Assembly (NCBI RefSeq): GCF_010093595.1
Contig: NW_022985438.1
Coordinates: 372,001 to 436,000, forward strand
Length of the DNA stretch: 64,000 nucleotides
Source: Mytilinidion resinicola
Taxonomy: Eukaryota > Ascomycota > Dothideomycetes > Mytilinidiales > Mytilinidiaceae
Direction of reading: 5' to 3'
In this document: positions 10,899 through 19,391 of the stretch, piece after piece
Layout: every line of letters begins with the position of its first letter
Numbering within the stretch: position 1 is the first letter of the stretch
Program-made: the position numbers and the translations under genes
The notes under the pieces: model-generated
The model's input: the letters and a program-made list of their open reading frames with translations, nothing else
What the model was told of the DNA's origin: nothing
Databases searched by the model: none

Positions 10899-11441
10899 GC
10901 TTGATTAAAGCAGAAAGCAAATGAATACGAATTTCGACGGCCGTAATCGTGAAAGCGTTTAGGAGCACCTTAAGCCGTGACCTGGATACTCTGATATTGG
11001 AAGTTATTGCATCCAGCAAAGGAGGTCACCATTGCAGAACGAAAATACCATTCGCATCAGAGTCCGAAGGGAATAGTAGCACTTCCTTGATGCTGCCAAG
11101 GCTTCTTGTATCGATATCCGGCGATCTGTACTGTTTGCTGGCGACCCTTGCCTTGCATATGCACCTTGGGCAACACAGACGGGGAGTACAGACGGGTATT
11201 GCCACCATGCGTGTGCATCAGCGATACTTGCCGTTGTCTGACCTTCATCTGGAACTGATCACACGGAGTATGTGCAATGCACCCCACTCCATAGCCTTTC
11301 TTGAACCAGCTTTCAATATATATTATTTATTGAGGTAACGCAGTGATACTTCGGACCTGGACAGAAGGAACCATAATCCTCCTGGAATATCGTATCACGG
11401 TTTATATGCCGAGCCTTGATGGTAGTATCTGATGTTTTCAT
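10899..11441. other. Gene-free spacer
   Basis: A 129-codon plus-strand frame exists at 10949-11338, but its composition and lack of motifs suggest chance. I recognise nothing else. Confidence 0.4.
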
Positions 11442-11567
11442 TCATGCAGGTGCCAACTGCTCCCTGATATCCTCCAGGTAGTAATTTGTCTGGAATTGAA
11501 CGGTGACAGCTCCCCCGGTGTAACGTACTACGATCCTTTTCTGAGGATCTTTGGACGAAGTGGACAT
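11442..11567 (-). CDS. Possible 41-residue small protein
   Basis: A short intact frame with ATG at 11567 reads MSTSSKDPQKRIVVRYTGG and ends in REQLAPA. It is charged at the N terminus and has no signal peptide. It lies head to head with the small secreted-peptide gene, 128 bp away. The composition looks protein-like, but 41 codons can arise by chance and I recognise no family. An exon of a larger gene is an alternative. Confidence 0.2.
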   Translation of the reverse strand: MSTSSKDPQKRIVVRYTGGAVTVQFQTNYYLEDIREQLAPA

Positions 11568-11695
11568 TATAAGTTCCCAGGCTACTCTCTTTGACTCTTC
11601 GACTTTGGCAAGAACTTTCCTCTAATTTGAGATTTCAGTCTTTCGACCCCATGCACACCTCATAAGATTGCTAATTCACACCAACACCCAACATC

Positions 11696-11954
11696 ATGCA
11701 CCTGTCCAAGCTCTTCAGCATCGCATTTGTAACCTTCATCGGGGGCACAATGTGCATTGCTATTCCCGAAGCAGAAGAAGCTGCGTCAGTGATTATGAAC
11801 TTGTTGGGTTTTCATAGCTCACCTCTGGCCAGGAATCCATTGATTGAGTGCGAGGGGACTATAGCTTCAACGTAAGTGGATTGAGCCGAAAATGATTTTG
11901 GGAGTTCAGCTAATCGATGGGCAAAGGGATGCGGTTTTATGTCCTTTCGGGTAG
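11696..11954 (+). CDS. Small secreted peptide, 67 residues
   Basis: Two exons (11696-11871 and 11927-11954) are joined by a 55-bp intron with a strong donor (GTAAGT), a CTAATC branch point and an AAAG acceptor. The first 22 residues form a convincing signal peptide (MHLSKLFSIAFVTFIGGTMC then IA). The mature part of about 45 residues starts IPEAEEAASV and ends in a two-cysteine tail, ECEGTIASTDAVLCPFG. Without splicing it would stop at TAA just after the donor, seven residues earlier. No KR cleavage sites or internal repeats are seen, unlike classical dikaritin precursors. It could be an effector-like protein, a peptide precursor for the nearby UstYa-like enzymes, or non-coding. No homologue is recognised. 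Confidence 0.45.
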
Positions 11955-12385
11955 GCTATTCTCTTGAATGGAGAGGATATGATGAATCCTAATACGAGTC
12001 ATGTAGTTTCGAAGAAGCGTAGAGGAGCTGCTTTAGGATATGATATATGATCGATGCTGAATCGCAATGTTGCATTGACTTGACGGATTCATGACGAAGG
12101 ATGAGAAACGGGTGGGCATGAAGTTTCGGTCGGGAAGGTCAGCGGAGTTGCGATGCTGCTTTCCAATATTTGTTAAGCAGGCAGGGCAGGACTCATGTTA
12201 TATATATACTGAAAGGAGCCATCGTGCTCACATATACGCCGAGAGCGGTATAATTGAGCACAATAAGTGTTTTGCTACGCCATTGTGCAGCGTGACGACG
12301 TCACGCGCTTCAGTCCTTACGCCAACACATAAATAAACTACGACGCCACTTCTCAACTGGACTGCACGCAAATGCTCACCACACC
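11955..12385. other. Gene-free spacer
   Basis: I find no supported gene here. A run of TA steps lies near 12200. Confidence 0.4.
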
Positions 12386-13465
12386 ATGCCACGACCTCGA
12401 GAGTACTACGACGATGACATCGACGATGGATATGATCAGCGAGCCCCTCCACCGCGAACCTACCGCCCCAACAACGAAACCAGACGTACCGCCCATCGCC
12501 CTCGAGTTGACAGACTTCCTCTAGACGATATCATACCTCCCCCGCCGATGGGTTCGAACCCGCTCCGCTAGAAACCCGTAGTCGTCGATCCACTAGCGGC
12601 TCCTAGAGGTGGAGCCCGTCGCGGAGTCCCAGATCCGCGATATATTTCTGACGAGTCTGACGACGACGAGCGCCCTCCTCCCCGATCCTCCCACACGCGG
12701 CGGCAGAAGAGTCCCCCGGTCGACGACGGACGGCAGCGGGATAGACGGGCTCGAGATACTAGGGATCCGTACGAAATCGACGAAGGGGAGGTCCGACGGA
12801 TACCAAGAAGCGGGAATCCTGCCGCCTCAAGCCGACCACGCAGAGTAGAACCAGACGAGCGGGAGGCACCCGCGTCTCAGCCACGCCGTCATAGACGTGG
12901 CGGAGATGATGTTGGTCAGGAAGCCATGGGTGAGCCATTGCCCGTGAGGGGCAAGCCTCGAGATCTACCGGCAAGCGATCCAGCTAGGGACGCTGCAGTA
13001 CCAGCCAATGCTGGCCGGCCCCCTACAAACACTCAAGCACTAGACAGAGAACTAAAGCAAGGCCGTGGGAGTATTTCGCGCCTCATTGGACCAAACACAG
13101 AAAATCACAGCGTCGGCCGAGGACAGAAGGGAAGAGGACGAACGTGTAGAGAAGCAAGGCAGAGGCCAAGGAAGGCGGGAAAGCGGGGTGAGTGCCAGGG
13201 CCAAACTTCTGGATCACCGATTCAACGGGATGAATACTAACAGTAGCAGTAGCAACTTTCAATTGTGGAGGAGCCGGTGGCCTCATGCCCTAAACCACGC
13301 CCGAACCCGGCTCAACCAATTCAACCATACACGCGAGCGAACCCTCCACAGCAAAGACGCTTCCATGTCATCAAACGGCCTTCAATACCTGCGGAAAACC
13401 CCCCTCTCACAACAAGCCGCAGACTGAGCCCGCTAATATCTTATCATACTATGATTGGAATCTGA
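12386..13465 (+). pseudogene. Decayed gene for a disordered Arg/Asp/Pro-rich protein
   Basis: From ATG 12386 one frame runs to 13240 with a single in-frame TAG at 12569-12571. The predicted protein is disordered and rich in R, D, P and E (PREYYDDDIDDGYDQR, DESDDDERPPPRSS). From about 13060 the more protein-like frame changes (SAEDRREEDERVEKQ). A well-formed intron then follows: GTGAGT at 13188, TACTAAC branch point, TAG at about 13252. It leads into a proline-rich end (VEEPVASCPKPRPNP) stopping at 13463-13465. So the gene needs a stop codon read through and one unexplained frame change to make protein. A misread exon structure is possible: GTTGAC to CTAG would remove the stop in frame. I recognise no family. 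Confidence 0.35.
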
Positions 13466-14159
13466 GGATGGATAGTATAATGGGTGGGACCGTTGAAGTA
13501 GGCCGGCGTGAATCACGGGAGTACCGGTACTATCATACATAGCAGCGTCGTGGATTGGACCAGTACACTTCCCACCAGCATCAACAAGGATCGCGTTGCA
13601 TATTAGGAAGACTGTTTCGGTGATTCCCCAATGTCGAATGTACGCCAACTCCACTCCCAGGGCAATCTCCGCCATTGGATTGGGGGTCTAGTGGCGATGG
13701 AAATAGTCAAGGCCCGGGCGGGAGACTAATGGGTAACATGTACAAGAGAGATTGGTGGAGTTACTCATGCTTTATAGTGGTGTCAGAGAATTGAGTCCGT
13801 CTATTCTCACGAGACTAGGCCAGAATCCACGGGATCCGCTTCCTCTCCCCAGGACCGCATTACCGATACCCGTGCCGCCATAGAGGCACCCACAATGTCT
13901 TTCCAATTGCCCCCACGATGGCGGCAGTTAGAGACGGCATGCGCTACTGTAGAAGCCCGCAGCAACAGTACTAGCAACGGCGAGAGCAAGAAAAGCGTAA
14001 TAGCTAGAAGAAAGAGGTATAGTGTCACGGGCTACGCCCTGGACTTCTTCTCATTGACTACCTCACAAGGCTCGGCTCGTCCCTCACGTCAATTCGAACC
14101 AACGCAGTGCCAATTCGTATAGCCTATCCAACTCGTGCAGCCTGCCGGTTTTACGAACT

Positions 14160-14385
14160 TAGCATAGAATCAGTTCTATTCTAAGAACCTGAATTCTATA
14201 CTAAAACTGGCCAGGCCGTTCCACCCCGTCCAATTTGTAACGCCTTAATTCATCCTTTCCGTTCACGTTATCCGTCCTGGTTTACAAGCCGTCACCAGGA
14301 CCTATTCTAAGATTGAATCTCTATTTCTAGGAATCGGCTAGGCTGCCCCACCCTGTCCGATTCATCAAACCGTACACTAACACGT
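14160..14385 (+). repeat. Two diverged copies of a ~65-bp direct repeat
   Basis: The stretch beginning TTCTAAGAACCTGAATTC at about 14179 and ending near 14245 resembles the stretch from about 14306 to 14375. The shared core is GGCCAGGCCGTTCCACCCCG versus GGCTAGGCTGCCCCACCCTG. Copies lie about 125 bp apart, and many of the differences are C/T changes. Confidence 0.5.
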
Positions 14386-14749
14386 GTTCTCACGATCTAG
14401 CCGCTCGAACGGCTGCTCAATTGGCTACGCATCCTCTCCGTTTCACGTAGCCTCCTACGAAGCCTCTTTCACATTGCGGCACGGCGATGCAGCACGACAT
14501 TACAACACAAGCACGATGGTGCAGCACGACGATACCGTACGGAGGAGGACAGGACGGTTGCATCACTCTCTCGACAATGAGGTATATAGGCAGCGTGTAT
14601 TCGTAGTTTAGATCTTTAATGAATTCTTCTTGTACTTAATACAATCTATTGTTTCAGGCCTACGGCCCTTACATATAGCAGAGGTAGATCTAAAACTGCG
14701 CCTAGAGCAAAGCTGGGAACCTCTTCCTGCACTGTTTCGCGAAGGAGGT

Positions 14750-15050
14750 AGTAGGCAGTAGAATTATTAGCGTGGTAAGTCTTACTTATAACACTTACGC
14801 GACTAATAGAAGTGGGTTATTTATTCTAATAATTTTATTAATTGCAGTGCTTTAATCCTAGTAACTACTTTACTAAATTAGAGCTGGGCTAGCCCTATTT
14901 ATATATACTTAGCTATTATCTATAAATAAAAACTTTAATAATACTATAATTACTAATTTTAACCTAGGATATAGAGGCTTAATAAACTTCCTGAAGTTAC
15001 TTTGCATAAATTTATACTATAGCAGTGTCAGTCTTTTCTCCCACAGTTAA
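14750..15050. other. AT-rich tract, RIP-like
   Basis: This roughly 300-bp stretch is strongly AT-rich, with many TA steps and no coding frame, unlike the flanking DNA. The pattern suits repeat-induced point mutation of an old repeat, but I recognise no element. Confidence 0.5.
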
Positions 15051-15420
15051 ATGATATATACGCGCATCTAGTCATGATGTCACTTTCAGGAAGCCGCATA
15101 CTGTGGTGAGGTAGAACGGTACCTGTAAAGATATAGGCACGTGGCCTACGGCACGTGCCTGCGGAGGGCGATGCGCCGCTCCGGCCCTTAGGCTCTAGCT
15201 GCCGTTCTGCGGCGAGCTCCATCAACCATCCATCACCACTTCTTGTAGCTAGCTACGCAGCTACGCTGCGCGCCCTTACGGGCGCCGCCTTAATCAATCC
15301 TTCTTCTACCTGCATGCACTGCACCTGCTCCTCCTGCCTACATGCACTACGTGCACTGCGTGCACCGCGTGCACTGTACCTCCTCCTCCTCTTCCTCCCA
15401 CCTAGGTGCTCTGCGTGCAC

Positions 15421-15446
15421 TACACCGCTTTACACCGCTTTACACC
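15421..15446 (+). repeat. 10-bp tandem repeat
   Basis: TACACCGCTT occurs twice head to tail, with a partial third copy. It follows a low-complexity stretch of GTGCACTGC-like motifs at about 15306-15380. Confidence 0.8.
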
Positions 15447-16245
15447 ACCACAATACGGGCACCCATGTTCACTGCTCGGAGTGGTGATATGTACGCTGCA
15501 CACTTGGATGACTCCCAAATGTGGCACAGCAAGATGCGGGTGCTCTTCCGAGTGCTGGTATGTGACATGCTTGCTATTGATCATGAATCCAAGCAGTTTC
15601 TAGATGTATGAGAAGGTGGAAGTGAAGAGAAAATTCACGTCAGCTCCTGGATGCTTTAGTCGTCATTGCACCTAATTGTGCAGCCTACCACACTACAAAG
15701 CGCTCTAGTTATGCTAAGCGTGATCTGAAGTACAACGACGGAATCTGTGAAATTATATAGATGTACCAACGAAGGGATATGCTAAAAGGATATGCAAAGG
15801 GTGTCTACCTTTGCAAGGCCTGACAGTAGCTTCTAATGATACTGCTCGCGAGACGTCGTCGTTGTCACGTGCAGTGCTCCATTCTCGGTTAGCTCTTTTA
15901 GCTTACTAAGCGCGAAAATCGCATCTCGTTCGCGAAATCTCAGACTCTCTTCTCTCCTCAGAAAGTTGCACCCAGATTCTCGAAATTTGACTCCTCACCC
16001 CTCTCCCATGGGCCTGGAGTTGTATTAGCTGGGGAGATCGAATCGTTGCTCCCAAGAACCCAAGCCCCTCCTACTGGGTTGACGTGGTCCCGTAGCTCCG
16101 ATACAAACCTTTTCGCAAGACCCAAACCTCTTCGCGCACCCACAAACGCCGCCACGATGGATGCATAAACTCCCTCTGAAGCAGCCTTTGCGCTCGCTTT
16201 GGAGCCAACCTCCTTCTTGACCTCCCTCCGCCTCTGTGAAACCCC

Positions 16246-16968
16246 ATGGACGGCGCCGTGTCCGTATCGTCTCGCCGTCGAACGGACGTGCGGCCGTTCC
16301 GCTTCTTCGACCTCCCCGCCGAGCTGCGTCTAAAGATTCTCGACCGCGTCCTCGTCTTGCCCCAGACGGTTGATCTTGAACCTGATAACTATCGCTATGT
16401 TGCACCGCGCCTCAGGCTGTTCCTCGTGAGCCACCGCATGCACGTAGAGGCGGCCGAGTGCTTTTTCGGCAGCAATACCTTCCGTGTCTTCCCTATCCAT
16501 GGCCGCTTCTTCCACACTAAAAAGCCACTCCTCGTCCGCCTCTCCCCACGCTACCGCGCCTTGATAAAGACAATAGAGCTGAGGCTTGGGCCTGGGTGGA
16601 CAAAGCCACCCAAGTGCTGGGTTGTGGATGCGCGGCTTGGGTTGGAGCAGATGACGAAAGGGCGGCTGCTGAAAATATTCGCGGAGTGCGATCCGGCGTC
16701 GGATGAGATATTCGAGGGGTTCCGTGCCGGCCAGGACTTCTACACGTTCTTCTGCAAGGACCTCGTGCAGAATGTGCTGGAGCAGATTCCGTCGGTGGTG
16801 GAGGTCCAGTTTGATGCTTACCCGTCCGTGACGAAGGGCTCTCCGTTGATGCAGGCTTTGATCAACGAGGGCAAAGCGAGGAATAAGAGGATCTCATATG
16901 GCCCGGCGCGTGGATGGAACACGGACTTAAGCAAAGCTATGGCAGCGTTGCGTTTTGCGATACCTTGA
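16246..16968 (+). CDS. F-box-like / 2EXR-type protein
   Basis: This single-exon gene encodes 240 residues. Residues about 19-32 read FRFFDLPAELRLKIL, the entry of the fungal F-box-like (2EXR) fold. This is followed by conserved-looking LFLVSHRMHVEAAECFFGSN, where the helix meets the first strand. The rest (FDAYPSVTKGSPLMQAL) is typical of the large, mostly uncharacterised fungal family with this N-terminal module. True F-box proteins recruit substrates to SCF ubiquitin ligases; that role is not established for this group. ATG 16246 has a good context (ACCCCATGG). It is convergent with the HeLo gene, with 140 bp between stops. Confidence 0.75.
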   Translation: MDGAVSVSSRRRTDVRPFRFFDLPAELRLKILDRVLVLPQTVDLEPDNYRYVAPRLRLFLVSHRMHVEAAECFFGSNTFRVFPIHGRFFHTKKPLLVRLSPRYRALIKTIELRLGPGWTKPPKCWVVDARLGLEQMTKGRLLKIFAECDPASDEIFEGFRAGQDFYTFFCKDLVQNVLEQIPSVVEVQFDAYPSVTKGSPLMQALINEGKARNKRISYGPARGWNTDLSKAMAALRFAIP

Positions 16969-17108
16969 TTGTTCAGAGAATCTGTACATACATGTGCATT
17001 TAATCGAAAGATTTAATAAATATGGCCCCTCACATTCCAAGAAAGCACTATCTAATACCGTAACAGAAACATTGGTCCATTCCTTTGACCATCATACCAA
17101 TATACTGA

Positions 17109-18842
17109 TCAGCAGCGACAGCTACGCAACTTATCAACGACCGCCTTCTGAGTTCCCAAATATGATTCCGATGCATCTCCAGACCCGCCTTCCGGAGAAA
17201 AACATGCTATGATTGCATCTGTAAAGACCTTGCCAGCACTATGGCGGACATGCAAGACTTGATCCGGGTCAGAACCAAATTTGAGGAAGTCCGGGAGGTC
17301 AACATCCTTTTTGTCTATTTCCGCCTTCAAAATAGCAGCGCCAAGATCATGCGAAGTGAACTCAGATTGGACGTCCACAATACGTTTCCACAGCGCGAGT
17401 TCCAACAAAACACACCCCAATGCATATACATCAAACCGCTTATGAAATCGCATCCGATGGTTACCGCGTGCTTGTGGGTGGCGATACAAATCAGCGTAGG
17501 GATTTGTATCAGGGAGCTCTGTCATCAAAGCAGCTCCTGTGGTGTCTGGCCTCGAGTACTCATAGCCTACGAGATACATAGGACTTTCCAGTAGAGAGCC
17601 GGTTTTCGCCTTTTCGGGTATTGTGAACCTGACATTCTCCGAGCGAATGCCTTTGTGAAGCCATCCGGCAGTATGAAGCTGCAGCAACGTTTCGGAAAGG
17701 TCGAGAGCTATCTGGACTCTCTGATAAAGTGAGACTTTGGGTTCTTCCCCGAGCACTTCGTAGAGCGACTTGAGCCCGGTGCTTGGCCCTTCCATCATTG
17801 TCGGTGGAAGCTCATACACGATAGCGTATCGTTCCTTTTCTTCCCACGGCAGGTATCCGATGCACGATAGAGCGTGGAAGGAAGAGTCTTGCAATGCTGT
17901 AAGCAGAACGGCTAAAGCCTCGACTTGCTGCCGGAAATCCTTCCAGACGGGTTTATCCACGACTTTCCACTCTATCACGACGTCCTCTCCATCATATTTT
18001 CCGGTCTCAATTCCTACGAGAGTCTTGGCTTTGACCTTCCGAGCCTTCAGTCTCTTCAAAACTGGCATTTTTTCCTTCACAAGACGAGTGAGCTGTGGCG
18101 GAATTTCATCATCCGTTTTGTCGACGCCTATCGTAAGTCGAATCTGCTTCAAACTAGCAGCTGCCGCAAGAGCTTTGTCGCTAATAGCCTGGCCAGGATT
18201 GAGTAGTTGCTGTACCGTCTCGACTTCAGAGGTGCTATTGCTTCGGGAAATGATGTCTCGTAGCAATGCGTCAACCCCATTGCGAAGACTTAGCTGTTCT
18301 GCAGAGTCCAACAGCTGCCACAGTCGAGTGTTCTGCTCAGCAATATCTTGAATAACGCGGTCCGCTTGTTTTCTGCCAATGGTGGCCCAACGAAGTCTTC
18401 GGAATGCTTTGCCGCCAATCCGTACACTTTGGGCAGCAGATGTGGTGTATATATCTGGCCTGAGCTTCGCGACCAACTTCCCAATCCCCGAATCGGGGAA
18501 ATCTAGTTCGCTAGCTACACTAACGTTCTTGGGGTGTACCAATTCTTCTTCTTCTTGCACTTGCAAATTGTAGAGACGCTTGAGCTTGTCTGCTGAAGTC
18601 AAGAGCGCATGCTGCTGCTCCAAAAGCCCGCATGCAACACTCCAGTTCAAACGATTGTCTGGCGTCTTGTTTAATCCAGCCCGTTGCCCCCACTCGACCA
18701 ACCGATATTGTTCCCACTGCAATCTCGATCGCACAAGATCAACCTCCTGGTCCATGTGGCCCACTGTGTAGAAGAACTGGTATGCTTGGATACAGAGTTG
18801 GAAGGACTGTATTGCCAGGGGCACGATCTCAAGTCCGGACAT
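17109..18842 (-). CDS. HeLo-domain protein with C-terminal pseudokinase
   Basis: This single-exon gene encodes 577 residues. The N-terminal ~210 residues look like a HeLo (prion-inhibition and propagation) domain: MSGLEIVPLAIQSFQLCIQA, then helical segments with RLQWEQYRLVEWGQRAGL. HeLo domains can form membrane-active helical bundles. The C-terminal ~300 residues have a kinase fold but lack catalysis: the HRD loop reads LHKGIRSENVRF with Gly for the catalytic Asp, and the DFG position reads GYE. VIEWK may hold the beta-3 Lys. FDVYALGCVLLELALW matches the kinase F helix. The order four-helix killer-like domain then pseudokinase recalls animal MLKL, though I infer no direct relationship. It faces a kinase-ankyrin gene across a shared promoter. 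Confidence 0.8.
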   Translation of the reverse strand: MSGLEIVPLAIQSFQLCIQAYQFFYTVGHMDQEVDLVRSRLQWEQYRLVEWGQRAGLNKTPDNRLNWSVACGLLEQQHALLTSADKLKRLYNLQVQEEEELVHPKNVSVASELDFPDSGIGKLVAKLRPDIYTTSAAQSVRIGGKAFRRLRWATIGRKQADRVIQDIAEQNTRLWQLLDSAEQLSLRNGVDALLRDIISRSNSTSEVETVQQLLNPGQAISDKALAAAASLKQIRLTIGVDKTDDEIPPQLTRLVKEKMPVLKRLKARKVKAKTLVGIETGKYDGEDVVIEWKVVDKPVWKDFRQQVEALAVLLTALQDSSFHALSCIGYLPWEEKERYAIVYELPPTMMEGPSTGLKSLYEVLGEEPKVSLYQRVQIALDLSETLLQLHTAGWLHKGIRSENVRFTIPEKAKTGSLLESPMYLVGYEYSRPDTTGAALMTELPDTNPYADLYRHPQARGNHRMRFHKRFDVYALGCVLLELALWKRIVDVQSEFTSHDLGAAILKAEIDKKDVDLPDFLKFGSDPDQVLHVRHSAGKVFTDAIIACFSPEGGSGDASESYLGTQKAVVDKLRSCRC

Positions 18843-19391
18843 TGTATCTTGATTCTTTGGAGGAGAAAAATATTATTGGGCTTTGATGTGAGCCTTGTGT
18901 GATGGGTGCGGCCCAAATTATGGGACTCGAATCGTGTGGGAAAACCAAGGCCAAATATGAGCGAATATGCTAAAAGACCGTCCTGAGCCGCAAGCTGAAA
19001 TGCAACTTTAGTCCTGGCAGGAAGGCTGAGATTCAGGCAACGAGTTTTAGAACGAATAAAGATGCAGGCTTCTCAGCCTTGCGAGAAGGCTGTACCTTGA
19101 CGATCGTTGGGCTCGCTCAGCCTTCTTATCATCTACATTGGCCGCCAATGTCATACCGCCCACCACTAAGTCCCCTGGCAGAAGGCGGCCACGTCAGTCA
19201 ACTATTGGCTGTGCTTTACGTTACACAGAGAGGGGGGAACAAGCTGAGCCTGCTCTGTCACTTATGCCCGCGCTATTAACGCAGGGCGAAGTTCCTGATA
19301 ACGAGCGCTCACTCCCGGGGTCTTCACGATAATTCTCTCAGCCTCCTCTCCCAAAATCTTCCACTTCACTACAGTGTCACAAGTTGGCTTG
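18843..19391. promoter_or_regulatory. Shared divergent promoter with repeated CAGCCTT elements
   Basis: This region lies between the HeLo-pseudokinase and kinase-ankyrin genes. The 7-mer CAGCCTT or its complement AAGGCTG occurs at 19022-19028, 19074-19080, 19086-19092 and 19118-19124. The middle two form a perfect hairpin with a 5-nt loop. They are candidate regulator sites controlling both genes. Confidence 0.4.

Larger units (their letters stand above)
13466..16245. other. Gene-poor, partly AT-rich decayed region
   Basis: About 2.8 kb without a supported gene. It contains a diverged repeat pair near 14.15-14.38 kb, an AT-rich tract at 14.75-15.05 kb, GC-rich hairpins near 15.13-15.28 kb and short tandem repeats near 15.42 kb. 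A minus-strand frame at 13807-14028 encodes a hydrophobic stretch (LFLLAITLFLLSPLLVLLL) but has no ATG at its start. I take it as chance or a remnant. Confidence 0.45.

Noticed and set aside
10949..11338. 129-codon plus-strand frame
   Set aside because: Composition is not protein-like, no motif or splice structure, and similar frames exist on the other strand.
12545..12571. GGGTTCGAACCC, which matches the B box of a tRNA gene
   Set aside because: No A box, acceptor stem or anticodon arm can be folded around it, and it lies inside a protein-like frame (PPPPMGSNPL).
13807..14028. Minus-strand frame with a strongly hydrophobic segment
   Set aside because: No ATG at its start, no family resemblance, and the surrounding DNA is decayed; probably chance.
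16025..16405. Minus-strand frame across the 5' end of the F-box-like gene
   Set aside because: It is an antisense shadow, rich in Arg and Gly, without a motif.
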